Source: JBNNGK01 sp050268245
GTDB lineage: Bacteria > Pseudomonadota > Gammaproteobacteria > Enterobacterales > Enterobacteriaceae
Reading direction: 5' to 3'
Assembly (NCBI RefSeq): GCF_050268245.1
Contig: NZ_JBNNGK010000019.1
Span: 11,864-75,863, forward strand
DNA length: 64,000 nucleotides
In this document: positions 16,656 through 25,300 of the stretch, in pieces
Layout: every line of letters begins with the position of its first letter
Position numbering within the stretch: the first letter of the stretch is position 1
Position numbers and translations under genes: made by a program
Notes under the pieces: generated by a model
The model's input: only the letters and a program-made list of their open reading frames with translations
Database searches by the model: none
What the model was told of the DNA's origin: nothing

Positions 16656-17897
16656 ATGACAGAACTCACTCACTTCAAACAAATCAATCCCCCGCATCGT
16701 CTGCTGATGGGGCCGGGGCCGATCAACGCCGACCCGCGGGTGTTGCGGGCCATGTCGAGCCAGTTGATTGGTCAGTACGATCCGGCGATGACCGATTATA
16801 TGAATCAGGTGATGGTGCTATACCGCGCTTTATTCCGCACGGAAAACCGTTGGACTCTGCTGGTGGATGGCACTTCACGCGCCGGTATTGAGGCGGTACT
16901 GGTTTCGGCGATTCGTCCCGGGGATAAAGTGCTGGTGCCGGTGTTTGGCCGCTTCGGTCATTTACTGTGTGAAATTGCCCGCCGCTGCCATGCAGAGGTG
17001 CACACCATCGAAGCGCCGTGGGGAGAGGTGTTTAGCGCTGACCAGATTGAAGACGCGATCAAAAAAGTGCGGCCGCGCTTGTTGTTGACGGTGCAGGGCG
17101 ACACCTCGACCACCATGTTGCAACCGCTGGCGGAGTTGGGCGAAATCTGTCGCCGTCATGGCGTGCTGTTTTATACCGATGCCACCGCCTCGTTTGCGGG
17201 TAACCCGTTGGAAACCGATGCCTGGGGGCTGGATGCGGTTTCTGCCGGATTGCAAAAGTGCCTGGGTGGCCCATCCGGCAGCGCACCCGTGACGCTAAGC
17301 CCGCAGTTTGCTGAGCTTATTCGCCGTCGACAATGCGTCGAACAAGGTATTCGTACCGCGGAACATGCCGACGGTGAGGATGAGACGATCGCGTCCAACT
17401 ATTTCGATCTCGGCATGATCATGGACTACTGGGGGCCAGAGCGGCTGAACCACCATACTGAAGCGACCAGTATGTTGTTTGCCGCCCGCGAATGTGCACG
17501 GGTGATCTTGGAAGAGGGGCTAGATAACACCATTGCCCGCCATCGTCTGCACGGTGCGGCAATGTTGGCGGGGATTCAGGGCATGGGCCTACAGGCATTT
17601 GGCGATCTCGACAACCGCATGAGCAACGTGTTGGGGGTGGAGATCCCCACGGGCGTACAGGGGGAGCAGGTGCGCCAAATGATGCTGAATGATTTCGCCA
17701 TCGAAATTGGCACCTCGTTTGGCCCGTTACAGGGCAAGATTTGGCGCATTGGCACCATGGGCTATAACGCGCGTAAAGATTGCGTGCTGCAAACGCTAGC
17801 CGCCCTGGAAGCGGTGCTCAATCGTCTGGGGTTTGCCAGCAAACAGGGCGAGGCGTTACAGGCGGCCTGGAACGTTTACGATCGCGGGAGTTGCTGA
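16656..17897 (+). CDS. hpxJ: (S)-ureidoglycine-glyoxylate aminotransferase
   Basis: A 413-residue PLP enzyme of the class V (AGXT-like) group. The PLP lysine is K201 in SAGLQKCLGGPSGSAP; the PLP-binding aspartate is in LFYTDATASF; the N-terminus has the LLMGPGPINADPRVLRAM block. PucG/HpxJ enzymes move the amino group of ureidoglycine, made from allantoate, to glyoxylate or another keto acid and form oxalurate. Position directly before allantoate amidohydrolase supports this over alanine-glyoxylate transaminase. Confidence 0.87.
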   Translation: MTELTHFKQINPPHRLLMGPGPINADPRVLRAMSSQLIGQYDPAMTDYMNQVMVLYRALFRTENRWTLLVDGTSRAGIEAVLVSAIRPGDKVLVPVFGRFGHLLCEIARRCHAEVHTIEAPWGEVFSADQIEDAIKKVRPRLLLTVQGDTSTTMLQPLAELGEICRRHGVLFYTDATASFAGNPLETDAWGLDAVSAGLQKCLGGPSGSAPVTLSPQFAELIRRRQCVEQGIRTAEHADGEDETIASNYFDLGMIMDYWGPERLNHHTEATSMLFAARECARVILEEGLDNTIARHRLHGAAMLAGIQGMGLQAFGDLDNRMSNVLGVEIPTGVQGEQVRQMMLNDFAIEIGTSFGPLQGKIWRIGTMGYNARKDCVLQTLAALEAVLNRLGFASKQGEALQAAWNVYDRGSC

Positions 17898-19156
17898 TGA
17901 CGCCGCGCTTGACCGCCGCAGCGGCGGAACAGGCAGCGGCGCGGGTGATGGCGCGCAGCGATGCGCTGGCGGCTATCAGCGCAACGCCCGGCCAACTGAC
18001 GCGCGTTTATCTCTCCCCCGAACACCTGCGTGCAAACCAGATGGTGGGGGAGTGGATGCGCAGCATCGGTATGCAAGTCTGGCAAGACAGCGTCGGTAAT
18101 ATCTGCGGCCGTTACGAGGGGCTAACTCCCGGTGCGCCGGCGCTACTGCTGGGCTCGCATCTGGATACGGTGCGTAACGCGGGGCGATACGATGGCATGC
18201 TCGGCGTGCTGACGGCGTTAGAGGTAATCGCACATTTACATGCGCAACAGCGTCGTCTGCCGGTGGCGTTGGAGGTGATTGGTTTTGCCGATGAAGAAGG
18301 CACACGATTTGGCATCGCGCTACTGGGCAGCAAAGGGATCACCGGTCAGTGGCCAGCCGATTGGCTAACGCGCACCGATGCTGATGGCATCAGCGTGGCG
18401 CAGGCATTGCGTGATGCGGGGCTGAATCCGCAGACAATCGGCGAAGCACAGCGTGCGCCGCAGGATTTTTGCGGTTATCTGGAACTGCATATTGAACAGG
18501 GACCGTGTCTGGAAGCGGCGGATATGGCGCTTGGCGTGGTAACGGCGATCAACGGTGCGCGTCGGTTGAACTGCTTGTTTAGCGGAGAAGCCGGACATGC
18601 GGGCACCGTGCCGATGGCACAGCGTAAAGATGCGCTGGCGGCGGCGGCAGAGTGGATGGTCGCGGTTGAACACCTTACCCGTGACAGCGGCCCGCATTTG
18701 GTGGCGACGGTGGGGCAAATCGCGAGTCTGCCGGGGGCGGTGAATGTGATCCCCGGACAAGTGCGGCTATCGCTGGATGTGCGTGGCCCGCAGGATGGCC
18801 CGTTGGCGGTACTGTTAGCGCAGTTATTGCAGCAGGCAGAGAGGATCTCGGCACGTCGTGGGGTGCAATTTACGCATGAAGAGTTCTACCGCATTAACGC
18901 CACCGCCTGCGATAGCGATCTTCAGCGCCATTGGTATGACGCGGTGATGCAGGTGCAGGGGCGTAGTCTGGCGTTGCCGAGCGGAGCCGGACATGACGCG
19001 ATTGCCGTTGCCGCCCATTGGCCGGTGGGGATGCTGTTTGTCCGCTGCGCGCGCGGTATTAGCCATCATCCTGATGAATCCGTTATGTCCTCGGATGTGG
19101 CGCTGGCCATTCAAGCCTATAGCCACGCGGTACAACGTATTGGAGAAACGCGATGA
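17897..19156 (+). CDS. hpxK: Allantoate amidohydrolase (M20 peptidase family)
   Basis: A 419-residue AllC-like metal hydrolase that releases ammonia and CO2 from allantoate to give ureidoglycine. Metal ligands are visible in GSHLDTVRNAGRYDG, FADEEGTRFG, LELHIEQGP and the C-terminal GISHHPDE. The start overlaps the hpxJ stop by one base (TGATG); a longer frame into hpxJ is not used. Its 3' end overlaps hpxQ by 4 bp. It acts after HpxB and before HpxJ. Confidence 0.9.
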   Translation: MTPRLTAAAAEQAAARVMARSDALAAISATPGQLTRVYLSPEHLRANQMVGEWMRSIGMQVWQDSVGNICGRYEGLTPGAPALLLGSHLDTVRNAGRYDGMLGVLTALEVIAHLHAQQRRLPVALEVIGFADEEGTRFGIALLGSKGITGQWPADWLTRTDADGISVAQALRDAGLNPQTIGEAQRAPQDFCGYLELHIEQGPCLEAADMALGVVTAINGARRLNCLFSGEAGHAGTVPMAQRKDALAAAAEWMVAVEHLTRDSGPHLVATVGQIASLPGAVNVIPGQVRLSLDVRGPQDGPLAVLLAQLLQQAERISARRGVQFTHEEFYRINATACDSDLQRHWYDAVMQVQGRSLALPSGAGHDAIAVAAHWPVGMLFVRCARGISHHPDESVMSSDVALAIQAYSHAVQRIGETR

Positions 19157-19659
19157 ACTTGCAGCGATTTAACCGTCTGCCTGCCGCCGAGGCGGCAGAA
19201 TGGCTGCGTCCCTGCGCGGATATTAACGCATGGATTCATGCGTTGGTGGCCGCACGGCCTTTTCGCGATCGCGACAGCTTACTGCGGGCGGCCGAACAGG
19301 CCGCGCAGGTTTGGCAGGCGGAAGATATCGAGCGGGCACTGGCGCAACATCCGCGTATTGGCGAACGCGCCTCAGGGCAGGGGCGTGAGGCGCAGTTTTC
19401 GGCGGATGAACAATCCGCCGTGAATGCTGACGATGATGCGTTGGCGCAGGCCTTGCGGGAGGGTAACCGGCGTTACGAAAGCCAATTTGGCAACGTATTT
19501 CTGATCTGCGCCGCCGGCCGTGACGGGCATACCATTTTGCAGGCGTTGGAACGTCGGTTGCGTAACACTCCGCAGCAGGAACAGCGTGAAACCGCAGAGC
19601 AGTTGCGGGAGATCGCGTTGTTACGATTACAGGAGCGATTAAGCGATGAGTCAGATTAG
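19153..19659 (+). CDS. hpxQ: OHCU decarboxylase (2-oxo-4-hydroxy-4-carboxy-5-ureidoimidazoline decarboxylase)
   Basis: A 168-residue UraD-family enzyme that decarboxylates OHCU to (S)-allantoin. The catalytic His is H66 in the AQHPRIGE motif; downstream the family blocks LREGNRRYESQFGNVFLICAAGRDG and REIALLRLQERL are present. It overlaps hpxK by 4 bp and hpxT by 14 bp. Its substrate is formed by HpxT. Confidence 0.92.
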   Translation: MNLQRFNRLPAAEAAEWLRPCADINAWIHALVAARPFRDRDSLLRAAEQAAQVWQAEDIERALAQHPRIGERASGQGREAQFSADEQSAVNADDDALAQALREGNRRYESQFGNVFLICAAGRDGHTILQALERRLRNTPQQEQRETAEQLREIALLRLQERLSDESD

Positions 19660-19981
19660 TACCCATATTCTTGATACGTCCGTTGGCAAACCGGCTGCAC
19701 AGGTACGCGTGTGGCTGGAGTCAGAGCAGCATCAACAATGGCAGACACTGGCACACAGCCAGACCGATGCCGATGGCCGAGCGCACGATCTGGTGCCGGG
19801 CGGATTGACGGCGGGGCATTATCGCCTGTGTGCCGATTTGGGCGCTTACTTTGCTGCCGACGGGCGAGACACCTTGTATGCGACGGCGATCGTTGATTTT
19901 GTCATCCGCGATGCGACGCAGCATTACCATTTGCCGCTGCTGGTGGCACCGTACGCCTATTCAACCTATCGGGGCAGTTAA
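19646..19981 (+). CDS. hpxT: 5-hydroxyisourate hydrolase (transthyretin-like)
   Basis: A 111-residue transthyretin-like protein with ISTHILDTSVGKPA at the N-terminus (catalytic His at about residue 7) and the diagnostic C-terminal YRGS. It hydrolyses 5-hydroxyisourate, the product of urate oxidation, to OHCU. There is no urate oxidase or HpxO-type monooxygenase in this window, so the first step must be encoded elsewhere. It overlaps hpxQ at its start. Confidence 0.92.
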   Translation: MSQISTHILDTSVGKPAAQVRVWLESEQHQQWQTLAHSQTDADGRAHDLVPGGLTAGHYRLCADLGAYFAADGRDTLYATAIVDFVIRDATQHYHLPLLVAPYAYSTYRGS

Positions 19982-20012
19982 CACCGCGCCAATCCACTGA
20001 GACGAGGAATGT

Positions 20013-21365
20013 ATGACGCTACCGCACCATCGGGACGCGGCTTCGTGCCGCCCGGAAGATGAGCAATTGCCGCTGGGGAAAACATTCGCCTACGGTTTAC
20101 AGCATATTCTGACCATGTACGGTGGGATTATTGCGCCACCGTTGATCATTGGTTCAGCGGCCGGGTTGAGTGCGCCGCAGATTGGCATGTTGGTGACCGC
20201 AGCGCTGTTCGTCAGCGGGTTGGCGACGCTGTTACAAACCTTAGGACTGCCGCTGTTCGGCTCACGTTTGCCACTGGTGCAGGGCGTCTCTTTTGCTGGG
20301 GTGGCGACGATGGTGACGATTGTCAGCGGTGACGGCGGCTTACCGGCGGTGTTTGGCGCGGTTATCGCCGCTTCGCTGATCGGCCTGCTGATTGCGCCTT
20401 TTTTCTCACACATTATTCGCTATTTCCCGCCGGTGGTGACGGGCACGGTGGTGACGGTGATTGGCTTGTCGCTGATGCCGGTGGCGGTACGCTGGGCGAT
20501 GGGCGGCAACGCCCACGCGGCGGATTGGGGCTCGACGGGTAATATCGGTCTGGCGGCGTTTACCTTAGCGGTGATCCTGTTACTCAATAAAGTGGGAACG
20601 CCAGCGTTAAAGCGCCTTTCGGTGCTATTGGCGATGCTAATTGGCTGCATCGTCGCTGCTGCGCAGGGGAAAGTGGATTTTTCTGCGGTTGGTGATGGCG
20701 CTTGGGTGGCACTGCCGCAGCCGTTGATGTTTGGCTGGCCGACCTTCGAATTGAGCGCGATACTTTCCATGCTGCTGATTGTGCTGGTGTTACTGACCGA
20801 AACGACCGCCGGGCTGATTGCGGTGGGTGAGATCGTCGGTTCGCCGGTGGGGCCGCGACGTATTGCCAACGGATTACGCGCCGATATGCTGTCCAGCGCG
20901 CTGTCGCCGCTGTTTAATTCATTCCCGCAGAGTTCGTTTGCGCAAAATATCGGGCTGGTGGCGATCACCGGCGTGAAGAGCCGTTTTGTCGTTAGCGCAG
21001 GCGGCGCGTTATTGGTGATGTTAGGGCTATTGCCGGTGTTAGGCACGGTCGTCGCCTGTATCCCGCTGCCGGTATTGGGCGGCGCAGGCGTGGTGCTGTT
21101 TGGTTCGGTGGCGGCAAGTGGCATTCGGACCTTAGCCAAGGTCGAATACAAAGACAATATGAATCTGGTGGTGGTGGCGACGGCGATTGCCTTTGGCATG
21201 ATCCCGATCGTCATGCCCACCTTCTACGATCAATTCCCTGGCTGGGTACGAACGCTGTTACATTCCGGCATAAGCGCATCGTGTTTGGCGGCGCTGCTGC
21301 TAAACCGGTTGTTCAACCGGATTGAAACCACAGAGCTCGCCCAGACCAAGGAGGAGGTATCCTGA
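20013..21365 (+). CDS. NCS2 family uric acid/xanthine permease
   Basis: A 450-residue NCS2 (UraA/XanP-type) transporter. Signatures are FAYGLQHILTMYGGIIAPPL at helix 1, LPLVQGVSFAGVATM, ETTAGLIAVGEIVG and the NSFPQSSFAQNIGL motif. It imports a purine with protons. Because it is linked to HIU hydrolase and OHCU decarboxylase genes, urate or xanthine is the likely substrate. It is the last gene of the operon that starts at the sigma-54 promoter, with a 31-bp gap after hpxT and a GAGG ribosome site. Confidence 0.87.
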   Translation: MTLPHHRDAASCRPEDEQLPLGKTFAYGLQHILTMYGGIIAPPLIIGSAAGLSAPQIGMLVTAALFVSGLATLLQTLGLPLFGSRLPLVQGVSFAGVATMVTIVSGDGGLPAVFGAVIAASLIGLLIAPFFSHIIRYFPPVVTGTVVTVIGLSLMPVAVRWAMGGNAHAADWGSTGNIGLAAFTLAVILLLNKVGTPALKRLSVLLAMLIGCIVAAAQGKVDFSAVGDGAWVALPQPLMFGWPTFELSAILSMLLIVLVLLTETTAGLIAVGEIVGSPVGPRRIANGLRADMLSSALSPLFNSFPQSSFAQNIGLVAITGVKSRFVVSAGGALLVMLGLLPVLGTVVACIPLPVLGGAGVVLFGSVAASGIRTLAKVEYKDNMNLVVVATAIAFGMIPIVMPTFYDQFPGWVRTLLHSGISASCLAALLLNRLFNRIETTELAQTKEEVS

Positions 21366-21398
21366 ATCGGATGGGGCACGGGCGTCGCGCATAACCGG

Positions 21399-22172
21399 TT
21401 AATCGTGACACTGGAAGCGATCGGCGTCGCGCCAGGCCGGGAAGGCAGCACGATAGTGTTGCAGATCGTCTCGCGACAGCGCGGCGTCCAATTGCGCGGC
21501 GGTATGCGGTGCGGCATCGGCCAGCGGTTCCCCCTGTGGGCTGAGGATCAGGCTGTCACCGCTGTAACAGATGCCGTTGCCATCCTCGCCCACCCGGTTG
21601 CAACCTGCCACGTAGGCCTGATTCTCTATCGCTCTTGCCGCCAACAACGTTTGCCAGTGTTGGCGGCGCGCAGCCGGCCAATTGGCGACGTACAACGCGA
21701 GATCATAATCTTGTTGATTGCGCGACCAGACGGGAAAACGCAGGTCGTAACAGATTTGCGGCAAAATACGCCAACCGCGCCATTCAATAATCTCGCGTCG
21801 GTCCCCCGCCTGATAATGCAAATGTTCCCCGGCCATGCGGAACAGATGGCGTTTGTCATAACCGTGTACGCGCCCACCAGGCTCGACCATCAAAAAGCGG
21901 TTCACCGCGCCGTTGGCCGTTCGTATAGCGACGCTGCCGCCGATCAGCGCGTTAGTTTTTGCCGCCCAGCCGCGCAACCAATCGATCACGCGTTGTTCCG
22001 ACAGCGCACTTTTACTGGCTTCCATCGCAAAGCCGGTGGTGAACATTTCTGGCAGGGCAATCACATCGCGGCCGGTTAGCGCGGCCAGACATTGATCAAA
22101 ATGCCGCAGATTGGCTTCGCCATCGCACCAGACCAGCGGTTGTTGCAACAGGGTAAGATTTAAAGTCGACAT
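21399..22172 (-). CDS. yafV: Omega-amidase, carbon-nitrogen hydrolase family
   Basis: A 257-residue nitrilase-superfamily enzyme with the Glu-Lys-Cys triad: E42 (ALPEMFTTGF), K107 (YDKRHLF) and C141 (PQICYDLRFP). Omega-amidases of the Nit2/YafV type hydrolyse alpha-ketoglutaramate, the by-product when glutamine donates nitrogen to 4-methylthio-2-oxobutyrate. It overlaps mtnE by 13 bp, so the transaminase and the enzyme that pulls its reaction forward are co-produced. Confidence 0.88.
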   Translation of the reverse strand: MSTLNLTLLQQPLVWCDGEANLRHFDQCLAALTGRDVIALPEMFTTGFAMEASKSALSEQRVIDWLRGWAAKTNALIGGSVAIRTANGAVNRFLMVEPGGRVHGYDKRHLFRMAGEHLHYQAGDRREIIEWRGWRILPQICYDLRFPVWSRNQQDYDLALYVANWPAARRQHWQTLLAARAIENQAYVAGCNRVGEDGNGICYSGDSLILSPQGEPLADAAPHTAAQLDAALSRDDLQHYRAAFPAWRDADRFQCHD

Positions 22173-23320
22173 AATCGCTCCGCGGCGCTATCCAGCGTGG
22201 CATCTTGTTTGGCAAAGCACAGCCGGATTAATTGATGAGGAAAAGGATCGGCGCAGAACACCGACAGCGGGATCGCCGCCACGCCGACGTGTTCGGTTAA
22301 CCAGTGGCAGAACGCCACATCATCGAGATCGGAAACGGCACGGTAATCGGCCAGTAAAAAATAGGTGCCTTCACACGGTAAAATCTTTAGTCGGCTCTGG
22401 CTTAACGCTTGCACAAAGCGGTCACGCTTGGCGCGATAAAACGCCGGTAACTGCTGCCAATGTTGCGGTTGGTCACGCAACATATCCGCCAGCGCCAACT
22501 GCGCCGGGGTGTTGACCGCGAAGGTCAGATATTGGTGCACCTTGCGGAGTTCGGCGCTCAGTGCTGGCGGGGCGACGCAGTAGCCCACTTTCCACCCGGT
22601 CATGTGGAAGGTTTTACCAAATGAGGAGACGGCCATCGCCCGCTGGCGCAGTTGTGGATGTGCCAATACGCTGGCATGGCCGTCTGCGGCAAAACAGATG
22701 TGCTCATACACTTCATCACTGAGCAGGTAGATTTCGTGTTCGGCAATCGCCAGCCACAGTTGCTGCCAGTCCTCGGTGTGCCAGACGCTGGCGGAAGGAT
22801 TGTGCGGCGTATTGACGATCACCAGCCGGGTGCGCGGGGAAAGCAGCTCGCTAAATTGTTGCCAGTCAATGGTGAACGCCGGAGGCTGCAATGTAATACG
22901 CTTCAGTACACCGCCGCAGAGTTGCACCGCCGGCGCGTAACTGTCATAGCTCGGATCGAAACAAATGACTTCGTCGCCCGGTCGTACCAGCGCGCTAATG
23001 GCGGCGAACAGCGCCTCCGTTGCTCCCGCCGTCACCGTGACTTCATGATCGGCATCCGGCCGCCAGCCATAGCGTTGGGCGGTTTTATCGGCGATCGCCT
23101 CACGCAGCGGTGCAACACCTGTCATCGGGGCATATTGGTTGGCTCCTTGGCTAACGTGCCATGCCAGGCGTTGTTTGAGATAGTCTGGCCCATCGAAATC
23201 CGGGAAGCCTTGCGACAGATTAATCGCCTGATGCTGTGACGCCAGCGCACTCATTTGGCTAAAAATAGTGGTGCCGAGGGCGGGGAGTTTACTGTCGGGA
23301 ATCGGTGCTGAAAGTGTCAT
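22160..23320 (-). CDS. mtnE: Methionine aminotransferase (last step of methionine salvage)
   Basis: A 386-residue class I PLP aminotransferase close to E. coli YbdL. The PLP lysine is K236 in SSFGKTFHMTGWKVGY; other blocks are INLSQGFPDFDGPDYL, NQYAPMTGVAPLREAI and TPHNPSA. It aminates 4-methylthio-2-oxobutyrate to methionine, preferably with glutamine or an aromatic amino acid. It is divergent from mtnB across a short promoter region containing MetJ boxes. Confidence 0.88.
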   Translation of the reverse strand: MTLSAPIPDSKLPALGTTIFSQMSALASQHQAINLSQGFPDFDGPDYLKQRLAWHVSQGANQYAPMTGVAPLREAIADKTAQRYGWRPDADHEVTVTAGATEALFAAISALVRPGDEVICFDPSYDSYAPAVQLCGGVLKRITLQPPAFTIDWQQFSELLSPRTRLVIVNTPHNPSASVWHTEDWQQLWLAIAEHEIYLLSDEVYEHICFAADGHASVLAHPQLRQRAMAVSSFGKTFHMTGWKVGYCVAPPALSAELRKVHQYLTFAVNTPAQLALADMLRDQPQHWQQLPAFYRAKRDRFVQALSQSRLKILPCEGTYFLLADYRAVSDLDDVAFCHWLTEHVGVAAIPLSVFCADPFPHQLIRLCFAKQDATLDSAAERLCRL

Positions 23321-23413
23321 GGCGGTTCGCGTTTCCCCATTTGTTTCATCGCGTTATTTACGGTTATGCATATGTTGCTGACAATACACCACAATGTTAC
23401 TATCTGGCAATAA

Positions 23414-23437
23414 AGACGTTTAGATGGCTATCTCTGA
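23414..23437. promoter_or_regulatory. MetJ operator (tandem met boxes) between mtnE and mtnB
   Basis: Contiguous 8-bp units AGACGTTT-AGATGGCT-ATCTCTGA, followed by a partial GAAGACGC, resemble the MetJ consensus AGACGTCT repeated head to tail. They lie immediately upstream of mtnB in the divergent mtnE/mtnB region. Match quality falls after the second box. Confidence 0.65.
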
Positions 23438-23445
23438 GAAGACGC

Positions 23446-24060
23446 ATGATGGAAAACCCACAACTACAGGCGCTGTTGGCGGCCTGCCACTGGATCGGTG
23501 AAAAGGGCTGGTGCCCGGCGACCGGCGGTAACATGTCACTGCGTCTCGACGGCGAGCGCTGTCTGGTGAGTGAGTCCGGTAAGGATAAGGGCAGCCTGCA
23601 AGCGCAAGATTTTTTACTGGTGGAAACCGCCAATAATCACGTGCCGAGTGGGCGTAAACCCTCCGCTGAAACCGGGTTGCATACGCTAATTTATCGGCTG
23701 TATCCGCAGGTTAACGCCATTTTGCATACCCATTCGGTGAATGCCACGGTGCTGTCACGGGTGGAACACGGCGACGCGCTGCTGTTGCAGGGGTATGAAA
23801 TGCAGAAATCGCTCAGCGGCCAACACAGTCATCTTGATAGCCTGGCAGTACCCATTTTTGACAACGATCAGGATATTTCACGGTTGGCTGCGCGCGTGGC
23901 GGCGTACGCGGAAACCATCCCGCTGCAATACGGCTTTTTGGTGCGTGGTCACGGGCTGTATTGTTGGGGGGCGCAGGTGGCCGATGCGCGCCGTCATCTT
24001 GAAGGGCTGGAGTTTCTGTTCCAGTGTGAATTACAACGCCGCTTATTGGAGACCCGATGA
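23446..24060 (+). CDS. mtnB: Methylthioribulose-1-phosphate dehydratase
   Basis: A 204-residue class II aldolase-family enzyme with zinc ligands H94 and H96 (ILHTHSVNATVL) and a C-terminal VRGHGLYCWG. It dehydrates 5-methylthioribulose-1-phosphate to the diketone phosphate. The start is one of two adjacent ATGs (23446 or 23449); a longer frame upstream would run through the MetJ boxes and is rejected. The stop overlaps mtnC by 4 bp. Confidence 0.9.
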   Translation: MMENPQLQALLAACHWIGEKGWCPATGGNMSLRLDGERCLVSESGKDKGSLQAQDFLLVETANNHVPSGRKPSAETGLHTLIYRLYPQVNAILHTHSVNATVLSRVEHGDALLLQGYEMQKSLSGQHSHLDSLAVPIFDNDQDISRLAARVAAYAETIPLQYGFLVRGHGLYCWGAQVADARRHLEGLEFLFQCELQRRLLETR

Positions 24061-24746
24061 TCCGCGCCATTGTTACCGATATTGAAGGCACCACCAGCGA
24101 CATCCGTTTTGTGCATCAGGTGTTGTTCCCCTATGCGCGTGAACGCCTGGCGGATTATCTCCGCCAGCATGCCGAAGACGCGGAAGTCGCGGCAGCGCTG
24201 GCGGCATTGCGTGAAGAGATCGCCCAGCCGTATGCCGATGTGGCAGCGTTGATCGCCGTGCTGTATCGCTTTATGGATGAAGACCGCAAATCCACCGCGC
24301 TCAAAGCGCTGCAAGGCATTATCTGGCGTACGGGCTACCACCGTGGCGATTTCCGCGGTCATCTTTATCCTGAGGTGGCCGGGCAATTGGCGCTCTGGCA
24401 GCAGCAGGGGATCGCGCTGTATGTCTATTCGTCCGGCTCCGTGGAAGCACAAAAATTGCTGTTTGGTTACAGCGACGCCGGTGACTTGCAGCCACGTTTT
24501 TGCGGCTATTTTGATACCCGCGTGGGGGCCAAGCAGGAGGTCGCCTCTTATCGCCGCATTGCCGAGCAGATAGGTTGCGCGCCGACGGAATTACTGTTCC
24601 TGTCAGATAGTCGTCAGGAGCTGGATGCGGCGCAGGCAGCCGGTTGGCATACGTGCCAGTTGATCCGCGATGCTGCCGATGCGCAGAGCCGGCATCCGCA
24701 GGTTAACCGTTTCGATCACATCGAGTTAGCGGAGTTTAACGCATGA
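24057..24746 (+). CDS. mtnC: Enolase-phosphatase E1
   Basis: A 229-residue HAD-family bifunctional enzyme. The nucleophile motif DIEGTTSDIRFVH has D8 and E10; a later SSGSVEAQKLLFG and FLSDSRQELDAAQAAGW supply the other HAD motifs. It enolises and dephosphorylates the diketone phosphate to acireductone. It is coupled by 4-bp overlaps to mtnB upstream and mtnD downstream. Confidence 0.93.
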   Translation: MIRAIVTDIEGTTSDIRFVHQVLFPYARERLADYLRQHAEDAEVAAALAALREEIAQPYADVAALIAVLYRFMDEDRKSTALKALQGIIWRTGYHRGDFRGHLYPEVAGQLALWQQQGIALYVYSSGSVEAQKLLFGYSDAGDLQPRFCGYFDTRVGAKQEVASYRRIAEQIGCAPTELLFLSDSRQELDAAQAAGWHTCQLIRDAADAQSRHPQVNRFDHIELAEFNA

Positions 24747-25300
24747 GTGAATTGACCTTGTTTAGCGACAGTGACCCACAGCAGCCGCTCTGGCATAGCC
24801 GTGATGCGCAGCAGATCCAACAGCGGCTGGCGCAGATTGGTGTGCGCTTTGAACGCTGGCGCGCCGATCGCGATCTGGGGGATGATCCGCCGCCGGAGGC
24901 GGTGATTGCGGCTTATCAGCATGAGATCGATCGGCTGGTGGCAGAAAAAGGCTATCAAAGCTGGGATGTAATCAGCATGCGGCCAGACCATGCGCAACGT
25001 GAGGCGCTGCGGGCGAAGTTTTTGTCGGAACATACGCACGGTGAAGACGAAGTGCGGTTTTTTGTCGAGGGAGCGGGGCTGTTCTGCTTGCATCTCGACG
25101 GGCAGGTTTATCAGATCCTGTGTGAGAAAAACGATCTGATTTCAGTACCCGCCCATACTCGCCATTGGTTTGATATGGGCTCGGCCCCCCATTTTACCGC
25201 CATTCGCGTATTTGATAACCCGGCGGGATGGGTTGCACATTTTACCGGTGACAATATTGCGGATGCCTATCCGCGGCTTGACGGTGCCTCAACAGGCTGA
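24743..25300 (+). CDS. mtnD: Acireductone dioxygenase
   Basis: A 185-residue cupin with metal ligands H97, H99 and E103 in SEHTHGEDEVRFF and H141 in PAHTRHWFD. With Fe(II) it forms 4-methylthio-2-oxobutyrate, the substrate of MtnE. The last 34 bp overlap the 3' end of the convergent mtnA gene, so no terminator can lie between them. Confidence 0.93.
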   Translation: MSELTLFSDSDPQQPLWHSRDAQQIQQRLAQIGVRFERWRADRDLGDDPPPEAVIAAYQHEIDRLVAEKGYQSWDVISMRPDHAQREALRAKFLSEHTHGEDEVRFFVEGAGLFCLHLDGQVYQILCEKNDLISVPAHTRHWFDMGSAPHFTAIRVFDNPAGWVAHFTGDNIADAYPRLDGASTG

